NCBI RefSeq assembly: GCF_910592395.1
Contig: NC_088319.1
Location: 2,358,001-2,422,000, forward strand
From: Lineus longissimus
Taxonomy: Eukaryota > Nemertea > Pilidiophora > Heteronemertea > Lineidae
Direction: 5' to 3'
DNA: 64,000 nt
The translations under genes and the position numbers were made by a program. Shown piece after piece: positions 35,119-46,384 of the stretch. The notes beneath the pieces were generated by a model. It worked only from the letters and a program-made list of their open reading frames with translations, searched no databases and was not told the DNA's origin. The first letter of the stretch is position 1. Each line of letters opens with the position of its first letter.

Positions 35119-35577
35119 CAGCGGGAGGTTTAGTACATCCATTCTTACAAGAATCTTATAAGTGTGTACACGTATACATGCTTCCCGAAATTGGTGGCTT
35201 ACATTGGAACTAACTTTTCCCCCTTGTCCGTCATCAAAGGCATTCAACTGTGTTGGTCAACCATGACTATCTCCTTTGTCCCTCCACCATAAGGCCTAGT
35301 TTCCCCTTTTGACATCACTATTTCGGACACTCAGCGCCCCATTTCTGGAAAGGTGTAAAGTGCATCGAAATCGTTTACTGTCCGCAACAAAGAAAATCGA
35401 ATCGATGTAACAGCTGAATCTCCGATCCATTGTAATGCTCGACTACCTCGAGGGATTAGGCTCAAGAGACAATAGGCCCATTCTGGGGAGGACCATGAGT
35501 GTTCTAATTTGGTTCATTATAAAGGGGTCAGTAAACGTGATGAGACTCCAGTTTGGAAAATAAGGCTTGTTTTGTGC

Positions 35578-35851
35578 TCAGACAGTGAATATCTCCTTTT
35601 CAGAGTAACCTCCCCTACACATGTGTTGATTTAACTAAGCTCAGATGATAAATATATATTTTTTGAGTAACCTCCCCCACACATGTGTTGATTTAACTAA
35701 GCTCAGATGGTAAATATCTTTTCTTAGAGTAACCTCCCCTACACATGTGTTGATTTAACTAAGCTCAGATTGTAAATATCTTTTCTTAGAGTAACCTCCC
35801 CTACACATGTGTTGATCTAACTAAGTTCAGACAGTAAATATATCTTCTCAT
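35578..35851 (+). repeat. 62 bp minisatellite, about 4.4 copies
   Basis: The block GAGTAACCTCCCCTACACAT followed by GTGTTGATTTAACTAAGCTC starts at 35603, 35665, 35727 and 35789, an exact 62 bp period, with flanking partial units. The copies differ at a handful of positions. It lies about 0.5 kb beyond the laccase stop codon. Confidence 0.92.
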
Positions 35852-36373
35852 TGAAATGTCACCTTTGAAACCTCTCCTCGTATTCTTAGCCGTACGGCGT
35901 GTCCATTGTTATTCTAGCATGCCCAAGATTGATGTATACAGCACTGTCACAAACCTTAACTGTACCTCGTATCCTTTAACCTAAGATTTCTTGCCGCTCG
36001 TCCGTGCCTTATCTTAGGGAACCACTGCTTTATGACTTCGTGATGGATGGTGTTTTTATGGTAATTAGCCAAGATTCTGCAGCCGACAGCGGCAGGTTGA
36101 CAGTGGAAATGTCAATGCTGCTCGAGATCTTCCCCAGTTCTATTTCGCCGCAGACTGATTGGAATGCTGTGGACTCGCCTTGGGGGAGCAATTCATGTGT
36201 AGAGACGATTGTATGTTGACAGTTTGAAAATCTAAAATTGGCTATGTTAGGCCAATAGTAAAAGCGCATTAGAAAATTCACAACACAAGGTGTGCGTCTC
36301 CTGGTCGAAAATGCTGATTGTTTACAACAAGATTCTAAGTGAAAGATATTCACTTTCGTACGTATATATATCT

Positions 36374-37780
36374 CAGAGTTCGAAAGGTTTACAAAGAGCT
36401 TTAGATAAAGTGTCTGTTTTTTGCAAGCGCTGGCGGTTGGTTGTTAATATATCGAAAACGAAGGCAATATGTTTCAATAAAAGGTTCAAGAAGGGTCTTT
36501 CCCTTAGAATTGGTGATGAACAGATTGCGTTTGTTGAATCTGTCAAGTACCTTGGTATTATGTTCTCTTGTAATGGATCTTTTAAGAAAGCAGAGCGGAC
36601 ATTAACAATTAAAGCAAAGCAGGCAGTTTATCAGTTGAATAAACATTTTAATATTTACCAGGGTACTCAAGTAAAGACTCTGCTCAGTTTATTCGATTCT
36701 CTTATAAAACCACAACTTTTGTATGGTTCTGAGGTATGGGGTGCTTATGTTTTTCGTAAGCCTACAGTTGCTCACATTAGAAAACAGGTATTTTGTGGAC
36801 GTTTTGATCATGAATTGGTGCATGTGAAATTTTGTAAGTCAATCTTGGGAGTTCGGCGCCAAACGTGTAATGCTGCCGTTCTGGCTGAGGTGGGGCGTCT
36901 TCCTTTATCTTATACTATTTTAATATCGGTCTTAAATTTTATAAATCATATTATATCTATGAATAATGAGTTAGCTCAATTAGCTATGAGAGCAGAGTTT
37001 AAGAACTTGCAAGTTGGCATCTCCAGCTATTTCGACTTCCCAGCTGTTTTACTGAAGTTGATAGGAATTGACTTGGTAGATTTAGATTTAGATTCTGTAA
37101 ATAAGTCATTTGTGGGGAAAATAAGGGTGAAGATTAGGAAGTTGTTAGAGTGTGCTTTGATGGATGAACTTAAAAGCAAAAGTAAGCTGGAGTTGTATTC
37201 TTCTCTGAAGGTCAACTTAGGAAGAGAACGGTATTTAGACTCATTGGTTAACACTCTGTTTAGAAGAGCTATTTCTAAGGTCCGTCTTTCTGATCATGAT
37301 TTTGATATTGAGTCTGGGAGAAGAAAAAATATCCCGAGGGAAAGAAGGCTATGTTCTTTGTGTAACTCAGGTGAGATCGGGTCTGAGTATCATGTCATTA
37401 TGGAATGTGTTCAGCCTGATCTGAAGGCAATACGTTTTCAAGCCCTAGAAGAATTAAATTTAATTAATGGTATATTTCGGGAGTTTGGGAGTCAACAGAT
37501 TTTTAACTATTGTTTACTGGGGAATGATACAAATATTTGTCATATCGTGGGTGCCTTTTTATGGAAAATTTTGAAATTGATAAAATAACTTGGTTATTTT
37601 GTTTAATGATGTCATGATTTTGTCTAGTTGTTTTATGTCTTATTAGTTCTTTAGTGGTTAGCTTTGTGTAGGAATGTATACATCATGTATTATACTTTAT
37701 ATGTCATATACCTATGTAAATAACCTTTTATATGGTGACAATAAAGTTTATTTGAATTTGAATTTGAATTTGAATTTGAA
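36374..37780 (+). mobile_element. 5'-truncated non-LTR retrotransposon (LINE), 3' part of the ORF plus tail
   Basis: The open frame, read from about 36374 to the stop at 37588, starts just after the expected YADD catalytic motif. It encodes the thumb and C-terminal region of a reverse transcriptase (SKGLQRALDKV, WRLVVNISKTKAICFNK, VKYLGIMFSCNGSF, KPQLLYGSEVWG, CKSILGVRRQTCNAAVLAE) and a terminal CxxC-H-C knuckle (LCSLCNSGEIGSEYHVIMEC). The 3' end carries AATAAAGTTT and then a (TTTGAA)n tail at about 37748-37780, the normal end of such elements. About 400 codons remain without stops or frameshifts, so the insertion is young. The palm domain and endonuclease are missing, so it cannot move by itself. 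The clade (CR1/Jockey group or relative) is not settled. Confidence 0.88.
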
Positions 37781-38113
37781 TATACATGTACAAGTTATAC
37801 GTACAAGTTTGACAAAATTATTGTAAGTGCTACGCTCAGTACTACACTCTCAAAGCGCATTGCGTTTATTCGCCAGCTCATACAGCGAGAAACATTTCTG
37901 TAGAAACAGCGTGATCATTTCAGGCTTGTTGAGAGCATGAACGTTACCCTGGCCTCACGATCTTCCGATAACAAACGGACGCTCTTCTTCTCTGTGTCAC
38001 CGTACTCCTGAGTACACTTACGTAGCAAGTAATTATACTATGCAAAATATGATAGTGCATATGAGAAGTCAAACATTGTTAAACAGTCCTGGAGTAAGCT
38101 CACATAGTAACTA

Positions 38114-38292
38114 CAGTAGAACCTCCCTTAGCGGACACGTCTGTATTAAAGGACACCCTCTATATTAAGGACACTAGTTTTGGTCCCAAATTGGTTGTTT
38201 CCTTTCAATTTGACCTCTCTAATCAGGACACCTCTCTATTAAGGACAGCACTTGTCAGTCACGAGGGTCTCCATAATAGAGAGGTTCCACTG
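38114..38292 (+). mobile_element. Tigger/pogo-type MITE, copy 1
   Basis: 179 bp from CAGTAGAACCTCCCTTAGCG to AGAGAGGTTCCACTG, flanked by TA on both sides (38112-38113, 38293-38294). The terminal CAGTRGAACCTC and the TA duplication are typical of Tigger/pogo elements. Internal blocks ATTAAGGACACTAGTTTTGG and TTTGACCTCTCTAATCAGGA are shared with copies 2 and 3. Confidence 0.92.
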
Positions 38293-38490
38293 TACATGAA
38301 TAATCTATATACTCTGTTTCTCACTTCTGAAGTCCAGCCAGATCTTTACATAGTGCATATTTCTAATAGGCATTCTATTCAAGCCACTATTGCCATTGAC
38401 GCTGAAGGTCAATCACCCGTCGTGGGCCTACCAAAATGTACACATACACTGGCTTACTACAGTGGACGTTAGGCGTGCGAAACCGGAGTA

Positions 38491-38667
38491 CAGTAGAACC
38501 TCTCTATTAAGGACACCCACGGGACTGACAAGTGCTGTCCTCAATAGAGAAGTGTCCTGATTAGAGAGGTCAAATTGAATGGAAAGACCCAATTTGGGAC
38601 CAAAACTAGTGTCCTTAATAAGATGGTGTCCTTAATAGAGAGGTGCCCACTAAGGTAGGTTCTTCGG
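38491..38667 (-). mobile_element. Tigger/pogo-type MITE, copy 2
   Basis: 177 bp, inverted relative to copy 1, starting CAGTAGAACCTCTCTATTAA and ending AGGTAGGTTCTTCGG, where the last few bases have mutated from the expected ACTG. TA flanks at 38489-38490 and 38668-38669. It lies only 198 bp from copy 1. Confidence 0.9.
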
Positions 38668-38948
38668 TAGTTGGTATTAAGTGAGTCGCATTATGCATCA
38701 ATGACTATTCATTAAATCACAACAGAACAGTGAACTCCTGCAAGGGATGCCGGCTTCAAAGACATTGCTAGACATAGTAGGACATTGCCCTTTGCCAGTC
38801 AATACTCAAAGCATCTGTAAATATGATTGTTAATTGGATGTGTTTGAGGCACCGGGAGCCCATCTTACCAATTCTTAATACAGCCATAACAAAGCGATTT
38901 TGTCGGCGATGATATAGATAACAGAAGGATTACAAGCACTTTGAAGAC

Positions 38949-39073
38949 AATGGGTTATATGAATAAAGACTAGCAAATGCTTTTATCTAAAACTCCATGT
39001 ACATTTACACTTGGCCTTTCTGTACAAAATGGAAGTAAAAGCATTTGCTAGTCTTTATTCATATCGCCCATTG
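38949..39073. mobile_element. 125 bp foldback element
   Basis: Arms of 37-38 bp (ATATGAATAAAGACTAGCAA then ATGCTTTTA, against its reverse complement at 39036-39073) with 2 mismatches enclose a ~50 bp loop. No coding capacity. It may be a minimal MITE. Confidence 0.8.
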
Positions 39074-39137
39074 CGTTGCATCAGTGCGCGTCTGTGATGC
39101 TTGTTGTACTTTAGTGCCGCTGAAGGGGTATTGTCGT

Positions 39138-39580
39138 CCTGGGTGATGCACAATATCACCCAGGCTCTATCTGGCGATGCATAACATCACCCTGGGTGAT
39201 ATTGTGCATTCGTTTCGCGATTGGTGACGAGGTTGTCAAATCGTAGCATGGTACTTCTGCTATATACCGTAGACGACCGCGCACGGCGAATAAATCCTCG
39301 GCACCTTTATCATGTTTATTTGTTAAACGCACATATTTTTGTTTGATTTCCCGTCCTTTGGCAACTAAAGATGCCCTTTCGACTTCGGGAATAGCTGCCA
39401 AATGATGTTTCAAGTCGCGCTGGTGAACCAGATGAACGGCCGCCATTTTTTTTTTGGCCGTGAACATTTCCACGTCCGTCGATTCGACAACCCCGTCACC
39501 AATAGCGAAACGAATGCATAACATCACCCTGCACAACATCACCCAGGGTGATGTTATGCATCACCCAGATAGAGGCTGGG
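39138..39580. mobile_element. Foldback element with long composite TIRs and a 128-codon internal frame
   Basis: The left arm (39159-39236) and right arm (39486-39580) are inverted copies: CCCAGGCTCTATCTGG opens, CCAGATAGAGGCTGGG closes, and TCGCGATTGGTGACGAGG pairs with CCCCGTCACCAATAGCGA. The arms also contain smaller palindromes built on ATCACCCAGGGTGAT, including a stretch just outside the left end (39138-39158). Between the arms, the minus strand has an open frame (39156-39542, 128 codons) with a Lys/Arg-rich centre around MAAVHLVHQRDLKHHLAAIP. I do not recognise it. Confidence 0.8.
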
Positions 39581-39949
39581 TAAATGTCACATTCCTTTTT
39601 CGGTCGATGTGCAAGAAGTAGGCCAGATGGGCTATAATTTCTTCAATTTTTGGTATTTCTTCAATATGATTTTGAGACCCAACCCAATTTCCATAGAAAT
39701 TTGCAAATCAAGTTTTAAAAAAATCATTGGAAAAAGTCGATTTGGGTGGAGGGTGGGGGATGGTCTGGACAGGGGGCGTTTTTTTCTAGTTGAACGAAAT
39801 TTGACACATTTATGAGAAGACATACAGTCATGAAAAAAAGATATAACCTGAGTTGGATTTCATACAAATTTATTCAGAAATAGGAAATATGCGCCGAGCG
39901 GAAACTGTCAAAATCAATTGTCAAAATCAATTCATAGCGTACACGAATA

Positions 39950-40124
39950 CAGTGGAACCTCCCTTAGCGGACACCCCTCTATTAAGGACAACCTCTCTAT
40001 TAAGGACACTAGTTTTGGTCCCAAATTGTATTCTATTCAATTTGACCTCTCTAATCAGGACACCTCTCTATTAAGGACAGCACTTGCCAGTCTCGAAGGT
40101 GTCCTTAATAGAGAGGTTCTACTG
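39950..40124 (+). mobile_element. Tigger/pogo-type MITE, copy 3
   Basis: 175 bp from CAGTGGAACCTCCCTTAGCG to AGAGAGGTTCTACTG, TA flanks at 39948-39949 and 40125-40126. Same orientation as copy 1 and the best preserved of the three. Confidence 0.93.
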
Positions 40125-40964
40125 TACATACATTCGTGAACGTGAAAATCCTCTCGGGTGCCAAATAACTGTACTGTAGGTTTTTGAAGAACCAAACTTT
40201 GTAGAAATTGGCCAAGTAGTTTTCGCCTAGTATGTAATTGCATTTTATCGTCGACTTTTTATACCTTTCCTGATTCCTCCGCACAGAGCATGACAGGTCA
40301 CTCACAGGTGTCGTGTGAATTATTTAGCACTGACTCGATGGCACCAAAGATCTTCGTGCATTTCGCAGATCTACTTTGTAGTTCGTAGGGATGGCAAAAA
40401 CCCCCGACTATTTTCTTGATGATTCCACTAATTCGTCCACATGGGTCATTGCCTCTCGTGCTTTGCTTGGAGCAACTGATAACCATTGAATAAAGCAACA
40501 TTTTATAGACATTTAGAGTACTCACGTGGATGTAGTCATCACAATGAAAGTTCTGGACAGCCTTAACTAACTGTGTTTATTGGCTTCGTCAGGACATGGT
40601 ATTGGTGGGAGGTCCTCCGCGATTTGCCTCGAGGAGGCCGTGGTATAGCCGAGGGCACGTGGGACTCAAATCAAGGAGACCAGCCTGGGCGGAACGTGCC
40701 GAGATGGCCGAATCTCGCCTTGTCATTCATTCAAGGGGTCGTGAAATCTACAAGCGTAGGCAGTGGTTATTGATCTGAGCACGGAAATATTTCTGCATGA
40801 TTCGGTCACCGCCTCCGATTCGTATTACTGGTATTGTGAAGAAGATCGGATCTACGTAACAACAATCAATTTATTTCACGAAATTTGCTTTGCTTTGACC
40901 TTACACTTAGTCATGCATATTGACCGAGGTAGTTTGAGTTACCAACGGTCTTATCAAGATCAAG

Positions 40965-41300
40965 CAACATCAACATCAGCCTAGGCCACCTGGAGTGAAT
41001 CCTCCTCCCACTTTTCAGTAACAACAAAACCCAACAAAATGAACTGACAATTCTGAAGTTTATTATGATCAATTTCATCTTCCTGACTCTGCCTGCAGAG
41101 ATTGGCCCCCAGCAATAACAGAGCCAAATAGTATCAACATCAACATCAGCCTATGCCAGCTGAAGGTTGCATCATACTCCTACCTCCCGCATTCCACCTT
41201 CCTATTACAGCAAACATCTCAACCAATATGAATCAATATTGTTGTGTTCTTGTATATCAATTTTATCGGCCTGATTCCGCCAGCCGCCCCAGCAATGATA
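40965..41300. repeat. Tandem repeat units left of the Tigger element
   Basis: Two units of about 165 bp start with CAACATCAACATCAGCCTA (40965 and 41134) and end with CCCAGCAATAACAGAGCC or CCCAGCAATGATATA. Further units follow the Tigger element at 43968 and about 44128, so the transposon interrupts an older tandem array. Confidence 0.75.
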
Positions 41301-41302
41301 TA

Positions 41303-43948
41303 CAGTGGAACCAAGGTAACACGACCACTCATGGGACCGTGGTCGGAGTAGTCGTGTTACCGGGGTGGTCGTGTTAGCGAAGTTGGGAATCCCCAGACGA
41401 AATACATGATTATTTTTCCCGCCAAAATTGCCGACTGCATGGCGTGTGTACGCTGTACTACCATAGCAACGCTGCCTGATTGAGATGATGCACGCTCCAA
41501 AGTTTTGTTATCATGCCTCGCAAGAACAGTTCGTCGATAAAATTACATGTTACATTCTCAGAATGAGTTAGAAAAGGTAATTTTGTAACTCATTTTATCC
41601 ACAAAGCTTCATTATCTGCCCGACGTGACGCATTTGCGGGCAATTTGGTGAATCATCCCTCATGTACCCGACTGTTTGTGACGATTGAAGTAAACTTGTC
41701 GTATGATTCCACGTGAGCCGTAACGCATGTTAATTTGCATAACTTAGCGTTTTATTGCGAATAAAAACATATTTTCTATTGTGTTATGTTTTTATTTGTA
41801 ATTTAATGAATTAAGAAGACAATATATTTTATTTGAATTAACCTTTTTATTTAAACGGTACAACAATAATGGTTAACAGACTTTTGATCATTTTATTCAA
41901 GACAAAAGTTACAGAATTGTGACAATTAAAGATTGCACCTGCAATTATTCACATCTTTGCACCGCGGAGTTCACACTTATGATTATTTACACAGACCAAT
42001 TAAGACTACAATACATCAGCGCTAATTAGCACATCATCAGTTTTACCAAGGCAAGTCTTTAAGATTAGTCCCTTACAACACTGAAAAAGTCCCGAATTTT
42101 TTACTGTTTTGGCGCATTTACTAACTGTTCACATAAAAGAGTCTGTACATCGTATACCGATACGGTATCCATATTTCGTTCGAGGAACAGCGACTTGATT
42201 TCCTCCATTGCGTCGTAGGCCTGTCGAAGAGACGTTATTTGCGGCTTTGTCGTTTCGGCGTCACTCGTGCTGGGGGTTGGCTCATCATCTTCGTCATCGC
42301 TAATCGGCTCGTCTGCCCCCGGTTGGCGGTACTCCTCAAGGATACGTTTTTCGATATCGTGAACATCATCATCGCACGTTTGAAGATCATCGTCGCAGTT
42401 CAGAAAGTCGGCAATGCCTTCATCGGTTGTGCCGAGATGCACCTGGACTCTGGCCACGAGGTCTGCTAAAGGGACGTCTTCTTCGGGGTCGACATCTAAC
42501 GCTTCGTCTGTTAGGCCCGATTTTCGAAAGCATCGTCTGACGGTGTTGGCTGTAACTTGCACGATATCATCGTCGACCGCACCACTCTCTCCGCATATCG
42601 CTGCCATGTTGATGTTGTGCCGGCCCTTGAACCTGTCTAGCCAACCATTGGACGCCTTGAACTCTTCACTGCCGATGGAGACTGCGAACGACCTGGCCTT
42701 TTCTTGAAGTAGAGGACCGCTCACTGGTAGGTTGGCTGCTCTCACTCGCTTAAACCACTGGTAGGTAAGGCGGTCGACGTCTTCTTGGAATTGTGATGTC
42801 CCGACTTTCAACCTCTTCCTGTCTTCTTGGACGTTATCTTCATATGATGACAACCACTCGGCTTTTCTTTTCAGTATCCCCTGGACTTGTGTCTTGCCAA
42901 TGCCGTACATCTCTGCCAAGGCTCTCTGTGACTTGCCATCGCTGCTCTTGATGAGTTCGACCTTCTCCTTGATAGTCATCTCTCTAGGTTTTCTCTTAAT
43001 CGTAGCCATGTCGTCTCTGTAGAATTCACTGGTGGTATGATTTTCTTCCAAAAAAGACCCCCTTTTATACTAAAATCGGTCTAGAGGTGCGAAATTGTGA
43101 TAAGATGAGTGACAAGTGATGATATGAGATAAATCTATCAATGCTCATCAATTACTTCGGTATCTGTAATCATCTTTATGTGAGAACCTAAGAGTTAATT
43201 AACAGTCAATTAAGAGAGCCGTTAATTGCTCCGAAAATATGCGAAAATAAATTAGCGGCGAGTTCCAAGATTCATCAGCAATTCACACCTGAGAAGATGA
43301 GTTGAGTAATGCTACAGTTTTAATCAAGTCTATTTTCAGTCAAAATATTTAAAGAAATATAAAATGATACTGTAGTAAATCAACCAAGTTCTCCATATCA
43401 TAAAACATTCAAACGTCTCGCAAGCTTGTTATTTTCATAAGTGTGGTCTTCAAACTACCCGCCGTTTATTAAGAGTTCATATGCAAATCACGCAAATCAC
43501 ATGATTTTGCTGCTGCTGAGTGCGCATGTCTGGTACTGAACTGGCTCAGTAATGAAAACAAACTTGAAAACGTTAGAAAAGGAAAGTTTATTTATTCATT
43601 TACACTTATACAATTGATCATACCTGCAAAATCACATTGTATTTTTTGTTTTCATATGTATTCCCATGGCCATTGTCCCCGTCTCAACAAAGCTTGGCAG
43701 CGAGCTGCTAATTACTATGCCGCTGTCGCGACCGATTACGGCAATTAGGCCTGGTGGTCGGGTTAGCGGGGTTGATTTTCAGTTTGGGACCGGCCAAGCC
43801 AGTGGTCGCAATCGGGGTACCGGGGTGGTCGTCTTAGCGGGGGTCTCTTAATGGTAATTAGAGAGGAAACCATTCGGGACCGAAGAATCGTGGTCGCGTT
43901 GGCGGGGTGGTCGCGTTACTGAGGTGGTCGCCAACCGGGGTTCCACTG
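41303..43948 (-). mobile_element. Tigger/pogo DNA transposon with TIRs and TA duplication
   Basis: 2,646 bp, left end CAGTGGAACCAAGGTAACAC, right end AACCGGGGTTCCACTG, so the terminal 10 bp are perfect inverted repeats. Behind them are subterminal repeats of GTGGTCGCGTTAGCGGGG type on both sides (41340-41385 and 43735-43930). TA flanks at 41301-41302 and 43949-43950. The only long frame is on the minus strand (42101-43051). The termini differ from the three small MITEs nearby after the first bases, so those belong to another Tigger family. Confidence 0.93.
42101..43051 (-). CDS. Tigger transposase derivative lacking the DDE domain (316 aa)
   Basis: The protein has an N-terminal CENP-B/pipsqueak-type helix-turn-helix (about 20-72: KREMTIKEKVELIKSSDGKS-like region to ILKRKAEWL), a second CENP-B/Tc5-type DNA-binding domain (about 88-150, ending SNGWLDRFKGRHNI) and GESGAVDDDIV. 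In Tigger transposases the ~200-residue DDE nuclease should follow. Here the frame passes directly, near residue 165, to VTANTVRRCFRKSGL, which normally lies behind the DDE domain, and then to the acidic tail (DEPISDDEDDEPTPSTSD) and C-terminal helices. No splice signals mark the junction. The frame is otherwise intact. It could encode a DNA-binding protein without nuclease, for instance a competitor of full transposase, or be a chance in-frame deletion. Expression is unknown. Confidence 0.88.
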   Translation of the reverse strand: MEENHTTSEFYRDDMATIKRKPREMTIKEKVELIKSSDGKSQRALAEMYGIGKTQVQGILKRKAEWLSSYEDNVQEDRKRLKVGTSQFQEDVDRLTYQWFKRVRAANLPVSGPLLQEKARSFAVSIGSEEFKASNGWLDRFKGRHNINMAAICGESGAVDDDIVQVTANTVRRCFRKSGLTDEALDVDPEEDVPLADLVARVQVHLGTTDEGIADFLNCDDDLQTCDDDVHDIEKRILEEYRQPGADEPISDDEDDEPTPSTSDAETTKPQITSLRQAYDAMEEIKSLFLERNMDTVSVYDVQTLLCEQLVNAPKQ

Positions 43949-43967
43949 TATAACAAATACCTGATAG

Positions 43968-44150
43968 TATGAACATCAACATCAGCCTTTGCCAGCTAAA
44001 GATTGCATCACCCCTCCCACTTCCCAATAACAGCAAACTTAAACCAATATCATTGTGTCTTTGTATCATTTTTTTCTCCCTGATCCTGCGTGCCGCCCCA
44101 GCAATGATATATAACCAAGACCAGATAGTATCAACCTGAACATCAACCTA
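43968..44150. repeat. Tandem repeat units right of the Tigger element
   Basis: GAACATCAACATCAGCCTTT to CCCCAGCAATGATATATAAC, then the start of another unit (AGTATCAACCTGAACATCAA). Same family as 40965-41300; it supplies the uninterrupted reference for the Tigger insertion site. Confidence 0.75.
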
Positions 44151-46384
44151 TCCCAGTACCCAATCAAGAGTGTCATAACCTCATAACGATAATCGAGAAA
44201 TCATCCCATCGCTGATCAGAGAATCCATCATTTCCAAGTCAGGTCCATAAGTAATTTGATCATATAGCAATTCTCTTGGTGGTGCTCTGGTCAGCGCCTT
44301 CCATGTAGAAAATAGAAAACAAATGGTATTATTTGGTTGGATGAGATAGCGCGGGTGACGGCATCCAGGCCAGGTGGTCGTTGTGATTGCTACGTTGACT
44401 TCTCTCGCGATCCGGCGAGGGGCGCTGGTGGTCTTTGTTTGTTTTGATACCATATTCGCATGTGACTCGAACAGGTCAGAGTACAGTTTCGCCAATCACT
44501 TAGGTGTCTGGCTTGCCGACTGGAGGAAGGACCATTGACCGAGGTAAATATCTTAATTCACAAATGACAACTCACGGGAGCGGGCAAACCATGAAACCAA
44601 CAGCTGATAAGAGTTCCCTACATTCCAGGGAGATTTCTGCAACTGTACTCTAAACCTATTAAACTGCAAATACAATTTTTAAAGAAGGACATAAAACTTC
44701 TTAGTCTAGCTACCCAACAGAAAGATCAAATAGTAAATGTGTCCTCTCAGGTCAAGTCCTGAATTAGCTGAAGAAATGGCCACTCTCAGAAAATGACACC
44801 TCCTTTCACATTGGCAGTCAATTTTATTGAGCAATGTCTCTTTTACGATATTGGATCCGAAACGGCACCAACCAAATTGTCCAAGCTCCTTATTTTAATC
44901 TCTTTCTTGATTCACAGGTAAATTTCATTAGCAATCTCTAGCTTCCATCTTTATATAACACTCCGTACTTTGATTTATCTAGTCATTATGGTGTCTTCCT
45001 AGTTTTTGAAGTTAATTTTGCGGAATGGTAGAGACTTTTGATATTGGCTGTTTTGGTATCTAATATGCCATAATAATTACGGATGCCTTTCATAAGCTAT
45101 ACTAAAAGTAACTTAATAATGCTCTACATTTACAGGCAACTTACTTCGTATGACAACTGTTCGCACAACCTTTTTAACATGTTTAATGTGTCGCCGATTA
45201 ATTACTGCTAACGGCGTCAATCGATATCAGAAAAATTAAAATCAGAGGAATGTTATTTCAAAACGGCTTTTTCATTTCATAAGGCCCATTATCACATCGC
45301 ATGATGTTTAATAATGCAAGATAGTAAAATACGATAAAATTTGGTTTCATCACGTTTTAATCATAACTAAAACTTAGAGGTTAAAGAAAAGTTTATTCAC
45401 CTGCCAGCAATTTTTCCCCTTCAATCCATTCGTTATCGGTGTTTTATAGCATAATGCAATAACTTGCATAACGAAATGGCGCAGGACGGCATTAAAGTCA
45501 TCATCGCATCGGCCAGTTGGAACATTTCGTTCTCAATGCACTATTTAATGCATTTTGATATCTATGGATGATCACTGTTAAGGGAAGTCCTACTGGTCCA
45601 CGGTCCTACACGGGCCTACTGGAAGCCGTATTTGTCATGCTGACCCACCGTCGTTGTGCCTATATCCATCATGGCCCAGTTCCTGAAATAGCGCTAGACC
45701 TCGTGGCGCTAACCCCTAAGGCTTTGCGCTGGCCTAGCGCCATTTCAGGAACTGGGCCCAGGAGGAGACTTTAGGACTGAGAGTCACACCCGATAAGTCG
45801 GCATGATATTTGTATGAAACACCAACGTATCTCACGCCATGCATGCTCATTAACTTGTTTCTCATGCGTGCTTACACTATCAGACTCCAACTATGATTGA
45901 ATCGTTAGTGATATCATACATACTGGCGCTAATTGCATTCAGTGAGATAATGGTATTACAGTCAATTAGGAGAATAGAAACGTCACTTACTGATTTGAGA
46001 AAAACGAAACGGAACATTGCACAGTTTTCTTTAAAGTACCCTCACTGACTCGAAAACATATCTTATGATAGAAATAAAAACCTAGACGTGTCTCTTAGAT
46101 TTAGACGAAGACATGAGTTGTGGTTCTTCATCTTTTGCGAGCGGCATTCGACATCAAACTCTCTTTCTGTAGCGGTCGCAAAAAACCTCCCGTACTGGCG
46201 CAAGGCTGTGTCCATCGTGTGTAGCACATTCAAGTTTGCTCGTAGACCACAGTGGCCATGCCAGTTCTTAGGCGTAAATGGTCGTGGTCGCCTTTCCGCA
46301 AAGAAACTGGCTAGGATACTGAGAGCATAACATCCACACATTGCATCACTCTGTTCCTGCCGCTTGGTTAAAACCTTGTAACGG
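44151..46384. other. No recognised gene
   Basis: AT-rich. It contains a hairpin at 45673-45761 with 25 bp arms (GGCCCAGTTCCTGAAATAGC against its inverted copy with one or two changes). Open frames at 44181-44495 (minus) and 46063-46341 (both strands) have no recognisable domain. Confidence 0.45.
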
